From: Soonwooa sp032078105
Lineage (GTDB): Bacteria > Bacteroidota > Bacteroidia > Flavobacteriales > Weeksellaceae
Assembly: GCA_046269235.1 (NCBI GenBank)
Contig: JBJZOS010000001.1
Coordinates: forward strand, 496,001-560,000
DNA length: 64,000 bases
Reading direction: 5' to 3'
A program made the position numbers and the translations under genes. Positions 17,752 to 27,233 of the stretch are shown here, piece by piece. The notes beneath the pieces are model-generated. The model worked only from the letters and a program-made list of their open reading frames with translations, did no database searches and was not told the origin of the DNA. How positions within the stretch are numbered: position 1 is the stretch's first letter; each line of letters begins with the position of its first letter.

Positions 17752-17871
17752 AGGCGCAAAAATACGACATTTTAACGATAGTATATCTTAATAATTGTTT
17801 AAAATTCGATACAAAAAATCTATTATTAAAACAGAGATTGTTTTCCATACACTTACTAAACATAATATGCT

Positions 17872-17879
17872 TAATTTTG
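17872..17879 (+). promoter_or_regulatory. -7 promoter element, near-leaderless start
   Basis: TAATTTTG lies only 4 bases upstream of the ATG of the THUMP methyltransferase gene, so its mRNA would have almost no leader. Confidence 0.5.
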
Positions 17880-17883
17880 CAAC

Positions 17884-19047
17884 ATGAATACAGAAAATCT
17901 GCAAATACAAATAAAGACTTTTTTTGGCTTGGAAGAGATTCTAGCAGAGGAAGTTAAGAAGCTTGGCGGTCGTAAAGTTGAAATTAAAAACAGAGCAGTT
18001 AACTGCGAAGGTGATCTTGGTTTTTTATACAAGATCAATTATTCTTGCCGCACTGCACTAAAAATTTTGGTGCCTATTAAAAGTTTTAAAGCTTTTGATG
18101 CGGACCGTTTTTATGACAGATTATTCGATATTCAGTGGGATGAATATATGTCAATTGACCAAAGTTTTGCCATCGACGCAACGATAAATTCGGAGCGTTT
18201 TAGCCATTCGCAATTCATGACTTTAAAAATGAAAGATGCGATCGTGGATTTCTTCAAAATGAAATACCGAGACAGGCCAAATGTTGACAGCAAAAACCCG
18301 GATATAAAATTCCATTTACATATTGATAGAGAGTTAGTGAGCATAAGTCTTGACAGTTCGGGGGATGCACTTTTCAAAAGAGGTTATCGTCAAATGCAAA
18401 CCGAAGCGCCGATTAACGAAGTTTTAGCTTCTGGACTTTTGCAAATTGCAGGTTGGGATGGTAAAGGTAATTTTTTAGATCCAATGTGCGGAAGTGGAAC
18501 TCTACTGGTAGAAGCTGCGATGATTGCTTTGGATTTACCGGCACAAATTTTTAGAAAGAAATTCGCTTTTCAAAACTGGAAAAATTATGATGCAGAATTG
18601 TTCACAAAGATTAAAGAATTTAGAATCAATCGGATAAAAGAATTTACTGGAAAAATTGTCGGTTACGACATTGATTTAAAGGCACTTAATATTGCAAAAA
18701 CTAATATTGAAGCGGCAGAATTGGAAGAGGTTATAGAAGTTAAAAAGCAAAACTTCTTTGAATCTAAGAAAGAATTATTCCCACTTTTGGTTGTGTTTAA
18801 TCCACCTTACAACGAAAGAATTTCTATTGAGGTAGAAGATTTTTACAAAAAGATAGGGGATACTTTCAAACAAAATTATCCAAATACTTTAGCTTGGCTG
18901 ATTACGTCCGATCTTGAAGCGACCAAAAAAATTGGCTTAAGACCTTCTCGAAGAGTCAAACTTTTCAATGGTAAATTGGAGACGCGTTTCTTACAATACG
19001 AAATGTATGAAGGGACGAAAAAAGCAAAATTCGATAATCAAAACTAA
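17884..19047 (+). CDS. THUMP-domain RNA methyltransferase (RlmL-like)
   Basis: 387 residues. An N-terminal ferredoxin-like/THUMP domain (about 5-160) precedes a methyltransferase domain with LDPMCGSGTLLVEAAMIALD near residue 200 and the catalytic NPPYNERIS near 303. The NPPY motif marks an N-methyltransferase acting on a base. This corresponds to the N-terminal half of E. coli RlmL (23S rRNA guanine-N2), without the C-terminal RlmK part. The substrate is inferred from the family. The next gene begins 28 bases later. Confidence 0.87.
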   Translation: MNTENLQIQIKTFFGLEEILAEEVKKLGGRKVEIKNRAVNCEGDLGFLYKINYSCRTALKILVPIKSFKAFDADRFYDRLFDIQWDEYMSIDQSFAIDATINSERFSHSQFMTLKMKDAIVDFFKMKYRDRPNVDSKNPDIKFHLHIDRELVSISLDSSGDALFKRGYRQMQTEAPINEVLASGLLQIAGWDGKGNFLDPMCGSGTLLVEAAMIALDLPAQIFRKKFAFQNWKNYDAELFTKIKEFRINRIKEFTGKIVGYDIDLKALNIAKTNIEAAELEEVIEVKKQNFFESKKELFPLLVVFNPPYNERISIEVEDFYKKIGDTFKQNYPNTLAWLITSDLEATKKIGLRPSRRVKLFNGKLETRFLQYEMYEGTKKAKFDNQN

Positions 19048-19075
19048 AATTTAATTTAAATAAAAGATTAAGACT

Positions 19076-20071
19076 TTGAACTCTATTTCTATAATCATAG
19101 CCATATACAATCGCCGAGACGAACTCTTCGAATTGCTGAATTCTTTGCTCCGCCAGACGGATAAAAATTTTGAAATTATAGTGGTTGATGATGGTTCACA
19201 AATAGATTTAAGTCCAACTATAAAAATTTTTGAAAATCAGTTAGATATGCACTTTTATCGAAAAACTAATTCAGGTCCTGGACTAACAAGAAATTATGGT
19301 GCAAAGCGCGCCAAAAATGAGTGGTTAGTCTTTGTTGACTCAGATGTTATTGTTGAAGAAAACTACATTGAAAATATTAAAAAAGATTTAACTGAAATCC
19401 CATGTGATGCTTTCGGAGGTGCAGACAAAGCGCACAAAGGTTTTAATATTATGCAGAAAGCAATTTCTTATTCGATGACGTCTGTTTTTACAACAGGTGG
19501 TATTCGAGGGAATAAAAAAGCGGTGAGTAAATTCCAGCCGAGAAGTTTTAATATGGGTGTCAACAAAGAGGTATTTTTGAAAGTTGGAGGCTTCTCGGAA
19601 ATGCGAATTGGGGAGGACCCAGACTTATCGATGACACTTTGGGAAAATGGTTACACAACAGCCTTCTTTGATAATATTGGGGTTTATCATAAACGAAGAA
19701 CAGACCTCGGCAAGTTTTCGAAACAAGTTTATCAATTTGGTTGTGCACGACCAATTCTTAACCAAAGACACCCAAACTATGTGAAGCCGACCTTTTGGTT
19801 CCCAAGTCTATTCCTATTAGGTTATGTTATGGGTGTTTTTCATTACTTTGTTTGGGGTTACGGACATCTTCTAGCCTTGTATGGCTTGTATACCTTCATT
19901 GTCTTTTTTCATGCTTTAATCGTAACAAAAAATGTCAATATTGCAGCCATGGCAATTATTGCGACTTATGTCCAAATGTTCTCTTATGGTTATGGTTTTT
20001 TAAAATCTTGGTTCAAGTTAAATATTTTACGTCAAAGTCCTAAAGAAGCCTTTCCTTCCCATTTTCACTAG
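19076..20071 (+). CDS. Family 2 glycosyltransferase, membrane-associated
   Basis: 331 residues, started with TTG 19076 because no ATG precedes the conserved SISIIIAIYNRRDELFELLN. The GT-A fold is clear: IVVDDGSQ near residue 38, the DxD-like VDSDVIVEENY near 85, and GGFSEMRIGEDPDLSMTLWE near 178-197. One or two hydrophobic segments near residues 240-315 probably anchor it. It likely transfers a sugar to a polysaccharide or lipid carrier; donor and acceptor are unknown. Confidence 0.87.
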   Translation: MNSISIIIAIYNRRDELFELLNSLLRQTDKNFEIIVVDDGSQIDLSPTIKIFENQLDMHFYRKTNSGPGLTRNYGAKRAKNEWLVFVDSDVIVEENYIENIKKDLTEIPCDAFGGADKAHKGFNIMQKAISYSMTSVFTTGGIRGNKKAVSKFQPRSFNMGVNKEVFLKVGGFSEMRIGEDPDLSMTLWENGYTTAFFDNIGVYHKRRTDLGKFSKQVYQFGCARPILNQRHPNYVKPTFWFPSLFLLGYVMGVFHYFVWGYGHLLALYGLYTFIVFFHALIVTKNVNIAAMAIIATYVQMFSYGYGFLKSWFKLNILRQSPKEAFPSHFH

Positions 20072-20082
20072 TGCCAAAATTA

Positions 20083-20556
20083 ATGTTAGAGCGTGATTTA
20101 TTTTGATTTTAACTTGTTTTAGTTGTAATAGAACATACCTAAAACTGTATCAGAAAAGAGAGGATTCGCTTTCTAAGCCCAGCGAAGCAACAAGTGGAAA
20201 CTTCTCAAAAGGATAGCTTACTGACAGCTTTTGAGCTTAATATTTTTTCATCAATTAACAGCAATTCAAATACTTAGTTTTTTGATAATGGAAAAGCTTT
20301 AGCTAGATATCTCTACATTGAACTTATAACTGAATCACTTTTTATATAGAAGATTAAGGATTAATTCTTTTAGTTTTGTTCAATAAGACAGAATTCGACA
20401 GAAAAAGAAAAAAGGAATTAGAGAATTAGTTTGCAAAGCTAAAACAACTGCTTTTAAAGCTCTTTCATTTGGGGCAATGATGTCTATCTGCACCTAGCTG
20501 CTCACAACACCAAAGCTGATTGGACAGATGACGAAAATTTAAATAATAAATTTTAA
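20083..20556 (+). pseudogene. Decayed lipoprotein gene
   Basis: Pieces in different frames read FILILTCFSCNRTYLKLYQK (a lipoprotein signal with FSC box), REDSLSKPSEATSGNFSKG, then a stop, and near the end FIWGNDVYLHLAAHNTKADW to a stop at 20556. At least four stops or frameshifts separate them. The layout suggests one secreted lipoprotein of about 150 residues, now inactive and of unrecognised family. Confidence 0.45.
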
Positions 20557-20670
20557 TACACTCAATTAAGGTTAATTCTTTAATTTTTAGAAGAAAAAAT
20601 GATTGCCATTCAATTTGAATAAAAATAGTCAAATCAAATGGCAATCAATATCGTGAAAAATTATTAATTT

Positions 20671-22254
20671 CTAATTGATTTTCAATGCTTTATACTCGCT
20701 TGGATTGCTCAGTCTATCAATCGCCTGAATTGCAACAGTGTTTAGTGACTTAGCATTATTAGAAGTCGGAATAACCAAAGACGTAATATCTGAGGTCAGA
20801 ATTTCGGTTTTCCAAGTGTCTCCATATTTTGCAAAAAGAACCCATTGGAAGACATTCATTTTATCTTCAACAGACCAAAAAACAGTTGTATTTCCGCTCT
20901 CTTGTTTGTATCCTAAAGTCGGTTGTGCAATTGAATTAATCTTCAACCAAGGACTTTGAGGAATTAATGCTTTCTCTTGATAGACTTTAGTTTTCAAAGC
21001 ATTTTGCATTGCCCAACTTTTTGTTAAACCAGCAATACTCCAATGGATTTCTCCTGGACTATTTTTAAGTATGTTACGACTAACTTCTACTTGGTTGACG
21101 ATTTCTGTTGGCTTGTCAGACGCTTTTACTTCAACCGTGTTAAGGCCGGGCCAAAGATGTCTTTTCATAGTATTTTCACTTTCCCACCATTCTAAAAGCT
21201 TTGGAAAGCTTTGTCCAGAAGAAGTAATCGGCCAATACAATTGTGGTGCAAAATAATCCACCCAACCTTTATTTAACCATAATTTGGCATCAGCATAAAG
21301 CTCATCATATTGTGAAGAACCTTTGATGCCAGCTGGATAACCAGGTTTCCAAATTCCGAATGGACTGATACCGAATTTAACATAGTTTTTCTCTGATTTT
21401 ATTTCTTTGTAAATACGTTCTACGAACTTGTTCACGTTATCTCTTCTCCAATCTGCTCTTGACAAATTTCCGCCAGAATTTTGATAAGCATTCCATGTTT
21501 TAGAATCAGGAAAATCGACGCCACCATTGTAAGTCGCATAAGGGTAGAAATAATCATCAAAATGAACACCATCTATTTCGTAGCGTTTTACTAAATCTTT
21601 TACCACGTTAGACACATGATCTTGGATGTCTTTGCTAGCAGGATCAAACCAATACATTCCATTTCTCAAACGATACGTGTATTCTGAAAATTTGTTAACG
21701 AGAGAACTTCCGTTCACTTTTCCACCATTAGAATGATGCGCTCGATAAGGATTAAGCCAAACATGAAGCTCCATGCCTCTTTTGTGAGCCTCTTCTACCC
21801 AAAAAGTTAAAGGATCATAGTATGGATTTGGCTTTTTGCCCGTTTCTCCTGTTAAAAAATAGGACCAAGGTTCATGCGGACTTTCATATAAAGCATCACC
21901 AGAAGGTCTAACCTGTAAAATTACAGCATTGAAATTATTGTTTTTCAACATCTCCAACAATTCGATAGCATCAACTTTTTGTTGATCTGTCGATAAGTTA
22001 TTTTTTGAAGGCCAATTGATATTAGCAACCGATGCAATCCAAGCACCACGGAACTCCCTATTTAAGGTTGGAAGATCAACTTTGTAATCCGTTGTTTTAA
22101 CAGGGGTTGTAGGTTTTGGTGCTGTAGGCTTGGTTGGTACTGGCTTTTTGGGAGGTGCAACCTTTTTGGGTTGAGAACCGCAACTGTACACCAACATAAT
22201 TGCTAAAAACATTAGAGACCATAGTTTACACAAGCTGAAATTCCTCTTAAACAT
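20671..22254 (-). CDS. GH10-like (GHL10/DUF187) glycoside hydrolase lipoprotein
   Basis: 527 residues. The signal ends in the lipobox LVYSC (C near 25), followed by a Pro/Lys/Thr-rich linker (about 29-55). The catalytic TIM-barrel begins REFRGAWIASVANINWPSKN and includes GMELHVWLNPYRAHH, EIDGVHFDDYFYPYATY and VDYFAPQLYW, typical of the YngK/GHL10 family. A fibronectin-like domain occupies the last ~90 residues. Members are thought to act on glycans, possibly peptidoglycan or polysaccharide; the substrate is unproven. It would be anchored in the outer membrane. Confidence 0.87.
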   Translation of the reverse strand: MFKRNFSLCKLWSLMFLAIMLVYSCGSQPKKVAPPKKPVPTKPTAPKPTTPVKTTDYKVDLPTLNREFRGAWIASVANINWPSKNNLSTDQQKVDAIELLEMLKNNNFNAVILQVRPSGDALYESPHEPWSYFLTGETGKKPNPYYDPLTFWVEEAHKRGMELHVWLNPYRAHHSNGGKVNGSSLVNKFSEYTYRLRNGMYWFDPASKDIQDHVSNVVKDLVKRYEIDGVHFDDYFYPYATYNGGVDFPDSKTWNAYQNSGGNLSRADWRRDNVNKFVERIYKEIKSEKNYVKFGISPFGIWKPGYPAGIKGSSQYDELYADAKLWLNKGWVDYFAPQLYWPITSSGQSFPKLLEWWESENTMKRHLWPGLNTVEVKASDKPTEIVNQVEVSRNILKNSPGEIHWSIAGLTKSWAMQNALKTKVYQEKALIPQSPWLKINSIAQPTLGYKQESGNTTVFWSVEDKMNVFQWVLFAKYGDTWKTEILTSDITSLVIPTSNNAKSLNTVAIQAIDRLSNPSEYKALKIN

Positions 22255-22287
22255 ATTTTAAAAAATTTAATCCTCGAAAATAATAAA

Positions 22288-22310
22288 AAAGCCTCGATTT
22301 TCTAGGCTTT
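22288..22310 (-). terminator. Hairpin terminator
   Basis: On the minus strand AAAGCCT / AGGCTTT flank a 9-base loop and are followed by six T. It lies between the NlpE/META gene and the glycoside hydrolase start, beyond another terminator, so which transcript it ends is unclear. Confidence 0.6.
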
Positions 22311-22529
22311 CAAATAATAATTAAAAGCGTATGACTTTTTTATAGGATTTATTTCGAAACGTATAGCGATCAAATAAAAATAGCTGCATCTTATGCACTT
22401 GCAATTTCGTGCCGGAATCAAGCAAAACTTTCTATTTCTTAATATGTTTAAACTCCCTTTTATTTTGACGCTTTTTGAGTATTATATGTTATGAACTAAG
22501 AACGATAGATGCTGCAGAAGTTTGTGATT

Positions 22530-22569
22530 TTTTCTTACAAAAAATTTGTATTTTCTTACAAAAAATTTG
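22530..22569. repeat. Two tandem copies of a 21-bp unit
   Basis: TTTTCTTACAAAAAATTTG occurs at 22530-22548 and again at 22551-22569, a period of 21 bases, in an otherwise gene-free stretch (22311-22586). No function is evident. Confidence 0.8.
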
Positions 22570-22586
22570 AACTCATAACAATATAA

Positions 22587-22619
22587 AAATCCCGCCAAAC
22601 CTAAGTTTTGCGGGATTTG
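22587..22619 (-). terminator. NlpE/META gene terminator
   Basis: AAATCCCGC and GCGGGATTT form a perfect 9-bp stem with T-rich sequence after it on the minus strand, 23 bases beyond the stop at 22642. Confidence 0.85.
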
Positions 22620-22641
22620 ATTTGTTAAGTATAGCCTGAGA

Positions 22642-23439
22642 TTATAATTTGCTCACTGGCACTTTAAAGGTAGCAATTGTTTCGCGTTTGTTGTTCATTA
22701 ATAACAATTTATCCAATTGTACATCAAAGTATTTAGTTTCTTTCAAAACTTTTCCAAAAGTAGCTTCGGCTTCCATATCTTGACAAGCCATCATTGTTGT
22801 CATAACTGCGTTGAAGTTTATTTTGTTGCCAGGTTCTATTGTAAAAGCACCATTCATTTGGTTACAACCAGCATTACTGCTAAATCTAGATGTCTTTTCA
22901 TCCAAACTAATGTAAGCTTCTTTTTTATTGGTCTTTTGTGCATCAAATGCTTTACCATACATTTCTTTCAGATACCATTTTTTATTCAAAATCTCATTGT
23001 AATCTTTTGTTAAAACATAGTGATCTTTTAGAGAACTTGTAATTTTTGTTCCGTCTTGATTTAGCATACTTAGATGATCTTCTCCGACAAATAATTTAAA
23101 ACTTTGACCATTTTTGGTTTTTGGTTTTATGTTAACAACATTCCCTGATTCATCAAAAGAATATGTGCCATCTTCTACTATGTTTGTAGCATTTTTACCA
23201 AGATATTCTTGTTGTAAAACATAGGTATTGTCTTTATTTAGGTATATTCTTGTCTTTATACCACTACAATCTGCACATGGTAAAACTCCAAGGTATACCC
23301 CGGGATAATCTAACGAAGTTTTTGCTGTATGACCATCTGGTAAGCTCGATTTAGGAGTTGTTGCACATGATGATAGACTTAATGTTGCTATTACAATTGC
23401 AGAAAAGCCTAAATTCTTAATTACGTTTTTGTTTATCAT
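22642..23439 (-). CDS. NlpE- and META-domain lipoprotein
   Basis: 265 residues. The signal peptide ends LSLSSC, a good lipobox. Residues ~45-130 are an NlpE N-terminal-like beta domain starting PGVYLGVLPCADCSGIKTRI with the conserved CxxC. Residues ~150-260 are a META/HslJ domain (LNKKWYLKEMYG, then FSSNAGCNQMNGAF with its conserved Cys, and TMMACQDME). This two-domain lipoprotein is common in flavobacteria and is linked to envelope stress or copper tolerance by family association only. Confidence 0.88.
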   Translation of the reverse strand: MINKNVIKNLGFSAIVIATLSLSSCATTPKSSLPDGHTAKTSLDYPGVYLGVLPCADCSGIKTRIYLNKDNTYVLQQEYLGKNATNIVEDGTYSFDESGNVVNIKPKTKNGQSFKLFVGEDHLSMLNQDGTKITSSLKDHYVLTKDYNEILNKKWYLKEMYGKAFDAQKTNKKEAYISLDEKTSRFSSNAGCNQMNGAFTIEPGNKINFNAVMTTMMACQDMEAEATFGKVLKETKYFDVQLDKLLLMNNKRETIATFKVPVSKL

Positions 23440-23532
23440 AATGTATTTTTTTATTAGATATTCAAATTGTGTTCCTAAAATTTAAATTTGATAAAAAATA
23501 AATAAATAGTTACGAATTTTTAAATTGCAAGT

Positions 23533-23560
23533 TTGAGTTTTTTCAAAATCCGTATCTTCG
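23533..23560 (+). promoter_or_regulatory. Promoter of the DEAD-box helicase gene
   Basis: TTG (23533-23535), 17 bases, then TATCTTCG (23553-23560), one mismatch from TAnnTTTG. The ATG follows 4 bases later, so the transcript is close to leaderless. Confidence 0.6.
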
Positions 23561-23564
23561 CAGC

Positions 23565-24911
23565 ATGAAACCAAGTTTTGCAGAATTTGAGTTGCCTAGA
23601 GCACTCAATGAAGCTTTGGAGAAACTTAATATCTCTGAGCCAACTCCTATTCAATATAAAAGTTTTTCTCCGATAATGTCCGGTCGCGATATTATGGGCA
23701 TTGCCCAAACGGGTACTGGTAAAACTTTAGCCTATCTTTTGCCGATCCTTAAAGAGTATAAATATTCTAAAACCCATCAACCAAAAATTTTAATTTTGGT
23801 GCCTACCAGAGAGTTGGTGGTGCAGGTTACGGAAGTTCTTATGCAATTGACAGAGTACATTAATGTTCGTGTGATGGGCGTTTATGGTGGTGTAAACATC
23901 AATACACAAAGAAAAAATATTTATGAAAATGGCGTAGATATTTTGGTTGGTACACCAGGCCGTGTTATGGATTTAGGAATTGATAATGTAATCCAGTTCA
24001 AAGATCTAAAAAAACTTGTTGTTGATGAGTTTGACGAAATGTTAAGCTTGGGTTTCAAAGCGCAGTTGACGAATATTTTTACAATGATGAGTGAGAAGCG
24101 TCAAAATATTTTGTTCTCTGCAACGATGACAGATCAGGTTGACGCGATGTTGAATGAGTATTTCAAAAATCCATTGGAGATTTCGTTGGCAAGATCGGGG
24201 ACGCCTTTGGAAAAGATTGATCAGTCGGTAATTCCGGTGGTTAATTTTAATACGAAATTAAATCTTTTGATTCATCTTTTAAAAACTGAAAATGATTTCG
24301 AAAAGATTTTAATTTTCGCCAATAATAAAAAGCATGCGGATTTAATTTTTAATAAAATTGATGAAGAATTTCCTGAGCAATTTGGAGTAATCCACTCGAA
24401 CAAATCTCAAAATTTCCGTCTGCGTGTGATGGAAGAATTTAGTAATAATGAACTTCGTGGCATTATCACAACGGATATTATGGCTAGAGGTCTTGATATT
24501 CCAGATGTGTCACACGTTTTCAATTTCGAAATTCCAGAAATTCCAGAACAGTATATCCACAGAATTGGTCGTACAGGTCGTGCAGACAAAAATGGTATTG
24601 CGATTAGTTTTTATACAGCCAAGGAAGAAGCTGCTCTTTTGGATATCGAAGTTTTGATGGATAGAGAAATTCGAAAAGAAACTTTCTCAAGTGATGTGAA
24701 AATTTCTGATGTGAAAATTGAATCAGAGAAAGAAGTTGTCGTTATGAAAAACCCTGTGGTGGTAAAAATTAACGAAGGTGGTGGCGCTTTCCATGAGAAA
24801 AAAGATAAAAACAAAAAAGTCAATTGGGGAGGACCTACTAAGCGTAAACCGCCAAAAACTAAACCAGCCAATCGTGGTCAACAAAAGCAAAAATCTCGCA
24901 AGAAAAAATAA
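23565..24911 (+). CDS. DEAD-box-type RNA helicase with DEFD motif
   Basis: 448 residues. Helicase motifs in order: PTPIQ (Q motif, ~26-30), AQTGTGKT (47-54), PTRELV, TPGRVMD, VVDEFDEML (~152-160), SAT, the C-terminal domain with TTDIMARGLDIPDV, and HRIGRTGR. Motif II reads DEFD instead of DEAD. The tail (~400-448) is Lys/Arg/Pro-rich and probably binds RNA. Such proteins remodel RNA during ribosome assembly or mRNA decay, especially in the cold. The short leader and terminator mark it as monocistronic. Confidence 0.92.
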   Translation: MKPSFAEFELPRALNEALEKLNISEPTPIQYKSFSPIMSGRDIMGIAQTGTGKTLAYLLPILKEYKYSKTHQPKILILVPTRELVVQVTEVLMQLTEYINVRVMGVYGGVNINTQRKNIYENGVDILVGTPGRVMDLGIDNVIQFKDLKKLVVDEFDEMLSLGFKAQLTNIFTMMSEKRQNILFSATMTDQVDAMLNEYFKNPLEISLARSGTPLEKIDQSVIPVVNFNTKLNLLIHLLKTENDFEKILIFANNKKHADLIFNKIDEEFPEQFGVIHSNKSQNFRLRVMEEFSNNELRGIITTDIMARGLDIPDVSHVFNFEIPEIPEQYIHRIGRTGRADKNGIAISFYTAKEEAALLDIEVLMDREIRKETFSSDVKISDVKIESEKEVVVMKNPVVVKINEGGGAFHEKKDKNKKVNWGGPTKRKPPKTKPANRGQQKQKSRKKK

Positions 24912-24912
24912 T

Positions 24913-24946
24913 ACACAAACGCCCGAAATTTTTCGGGCGTTTGTGT
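24913..24946. terminator. Bidirectional terminator between helicase and alcohol dehydrogenase
   Basis: ACACAAACGCCCGAAA and TTTCGGGCGTTTGTGT form a near-perfect 16-bp stem with a two-base loop. It serves the rightward helicase and the leftward dehydrogenase, which converge here. Confidence 0.85.
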
Positions 24947-24962
24947 TATTCTAAACTAAAAA

Positions 24963-26123
24963 TTAGTACGTCATCTCAACGATTTTCTTAGCATCTTCAG
25001 GTGTTAGCATTTGGTTTTCACCAAGTAGCCAGCCTCTTGATTCAAAAGCTGCTTGTACTTTTTCAGCCGTTCCGTTATAAGAATCTGTATAGTCCGAAAG
25101 TTTTGTTTTGATATCCAAAGAATGGAAAAACTTCTCCATAGCTTCGATTCCTTTTTTAGCTTTTTCGTCTACCGAACCTTCGGTAATATTCCAAACACGT
25201 TCTGCGTATTGTGCTAATTTATCTTTCTTTTTATCAAAATAATAGTGATAATGTTGCGGCGCCACAATTGCTAAAGTTCTTGCATGGTCGATGCCGTATT
25301 GCGCCGTCAATTCGTGTCCCATGCTGTGGACAGCCCAATCTTGGGGAACACCTTTCCCGATAAGTCCGTTAAGCGCCATCGTACAACTCCACATAAAGTT
25401 AGCTGCTGCATCGTAGTCGAAAGCTTCTGCCATCACTTTTGGCGCAACTTCTTGTAGACTCAGTAAAATACTTTCTGCAAAACGATCTTGCAAACTCGCA
25501 CCTGTTGGATAAGTCATATATTGCTCTAGCACGTGTGTGTAGGCATCTGTAATACCGTTGGCAATTTGGTTTTTCGGGATTGATCTAATCACTTCAGGAT
25601 CCAGAATCGAAAACTGCGGAAACAATCCAGGTCCACCCATTGCTAATTTTTCGCCAGTTCCGCGGCGAGAGATTACCGCACCAGAATTCATTTCGGAAGC
25701 AGTTGCCGGCAAAGTCAAAACGGTCGCGAAAGCCATAGCTTTTCCTTCTTTCGTTACAACACGCTTTGACAAGATTTCCCAAGGTTCGCCATCATATTTT
25801 GCGGCAGCAGAAAGAAATTTGACACCGTCAATAACCGATCCACCACCAACAGCAAGCAAATAATCGATGTTTTTGTCTTTAATAACTTGCAAAGCTTCTA
25901 GCAAAACTTCGTATTCTGGATTGGCAGGCACACCACCAAATTCAGTTAATTTGTAGCCGTCAAGTGCGGCAATTACTTGTTCGTATACGCCATTTTTTTT
26001 GATGCTTCCGCCACCATAAATCATCAAAATATTAGCATCTTTAGGAATTTCGCGAGACAAATTTTCAATTTTCCCCTTTCCAAATAAAATTTTTGTCGGA
26101 TTTTTAAACTCGAAATTTAACAT
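24963..26123 (-). CDS. Iron-containing alcohol dehydrogenase (YqhD/BdhA type)
   Basis: 386 residues, the normal size. The cofactor region has IYGGGSIKKNGVY (~35-47) and AVGGGSVIDGVKF (~92-104), typical of NADPH-preferring butanol-dehydrogenase-like members. Metal ligands are in GITDAYTHVLEQY (Asp and His, ~190-202) and in GHELTAQYGIDHARTLAIV (two His, ~265-283). It reduces aldehydes to alcohols; broad aldehyde detoxification is the likely role. It is alone on its transcript. Confidence 0.92.
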   Translation of the reverse strand: MLNFEFKNPTKILFGKGKIENLSREIPKDANILMIYGGGSIKKNGVYEQVIAALDGYKLTEFGGVPANPEYEVLLEALQVIKDKNIDYLLAVGGGSVIDGVKFLSAAAKYDGEPWEILSKRVVTKEGKAMAFATVLTLPATASEMNSGAVISRRGTGEKLAMGGPGLFPQFSILDPEVIRSIPKNQIANGITDAYTHVLEQYMTYPTGASLQDRFAESILLSLQEVAPKVMAEAFDYDAAANFMWSCTMALNGLIGKGVPQDWAVHSMGHELTAQYGIDHARTLAIVAPQHYHYYFDKKKDKLAQYAERVWNITEGSVDEKAKKGIEAMEKFFHSLDIKTKLSDYTDSYNGTAEKVQAAFESRGWLLGENQMLTPEDAKKIVEMTY

Positions 26124-26516
26124 TGTAATTATTTTTTTAGTGCTCGAAATTTACGGAATTATATTGTTTTGGGCGTGCCCTTCTGCCATAATACGACGTT
26201 AAATATTGTTAAATCCGTATCGGCAAAAGGTCGCGTCATGCAGGGCTTCACTTCGTTTCGGTGCTGCGCACCGCGCTTTGCAAGCGCGCCCTTTCTACCG
26301 CTCACGCATTTTTAGTTAGGAAGAGCCAAGAGTCAAGAGTCAAGAGTCAAGAGTCAAGAATCAAGAAATAAAAGTCATCAACCGCCAATATGCGCGAAGG
26401 ATAGCAGCGGAAATCCTTTTTGTAAGCTTGGGCAAATGTTCGGAACAAAAAGATTGCAGCGAATAGCCTGACCCGAGCATTGGGAAAGGCTAGGTGAGGG
26501 GCGCGCCCCAATAATT
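26124..26516. other. Gene-free region with GC-rich hairpins and a heptamer repeat
   Basis: No coding frame is credible. Two adjacent hairpins with identical TGC loops lie at 26260-26272 (GGTGC/GCACC) and 26272-26288 (CGCGCTT/AAGCGCG). A heptamer array follows at 26322-26363. Further on, AGGAT/ATCCT plus a T run (about 26399-26425) and the stretch GCAGCGAATAGCCTGACCCG complete a composition unlike the surrounding AT-rich DNA but similar to 6.7-7.0 kb. Confidence 0.55.
26322..26363. repeat. Heptamer tandem repeat, six units
   Basis: Six consecutive units of AGAGTCA, the first (AGAGCCA) and last (AGAATCA) with one change each. It is non-coding and lies 150 bases from the C40 peptidase stop. Confidence 0.9.
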
Positions 26517-27233
26517 TTAAAAATAAGACTTTATAAAACGGAGTTTGTGCGTGTGCTTGTTTTGATCTTTGTTGAAAATCCCCATCGAGTCCAGATCGTC
26601 GATTCTGACTTTGCCGTGTGCGTGGATGATTTTTTGATTTTCGAGAATGATACCAACGTGTACGACTTTCCCTTCTGAGTTGTCGAAAAACGCAAGGTCA
26701 CCTGGCTGCGCTTCTTCCAAAAAGGTGAGAGGCACGCCGCTTTCGGCTTGTTGAGAGGCATCTCGAAGGATCTTGACATCGTGTATTTTGTAAATCATCT
26801 GCGTAAAACCACTGCAGTCTAAACCGAAAAAACTTTTTCCGCCCCACAAATAAGGCACATTCAAGAATTCTTTAGCACAAATAACGATGCTTTCGCGCTT
26901 ATCGTGGCTACGCACAACTTCGGGTGTCTTGTAGGTCACTTCTGCACCTAGCGACAAAAGAATGTTGCCACTTTCGGTCGCCGCTGCATCGAAAGTTTCT
27001 TTGATGTAATTGGTTTTGCGATTGCTGATAAACTCGGGCGAAACGGGTGTAATTTGTTTGGTATCCATCCAACCTTCGTAGCCATCGTAGTGCATTTTGA
27101 TTTTGGTGAAATTATTTCTGACTTCCAAAATGTGGGCAGATTCGCCAAAAAGCATCTGAGTAACCATTTCGCTTCGATCACTATTTTCGGCTCTTATTGG
27201 TGCTATTGATACGTTACAAATTCCTTGTTCCAT
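26517..27233 (-). CDS. C40 (NlpC/P60) cell-wall peptidase with SH3 domains
   Basis: 238 residues with no signal peptide visible. Residues ~1-115 contain bacterial SH3-type segments (QMLFGESAHILEVRNNFTKI, YDGYEGWMDTKQI). The NlpC/P60 domain follows with catalytic Cys in GLDCSGFTQMIY (~135-146), His in VVHVGIILEN (~192) and the third polar residue in IIHAHGKVR. It cleaves peptide bonds of peptidoglycan stems. The ATG overlaps the stop of the upstream O-methyltransferase gene by one base (TAATG), so the two are co-translated although functionally unrelated. Confidence 0.9.
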   Translation of the reverse strand: MEQGICNVSIAPIRAENSDRSEMVTQMLFGESAHILEVRNNFTKIKMHYDGYEGWMDTKQITPVSPEFISNRKTNYIKETFDAAATESGNILLSLGAEVTYKTPEVVRSHDKRESIVICAKEFLNVPYLWGGKSFFGLDCSGFTQMIYKIHDVKILRDASQQAESGVPLTFLEEAQPGDLAFFDNSEGKVVHVGIILENQKIIHAHGKVRIDDLDSMGIFNKDQNKHTHKLRFIKSYF

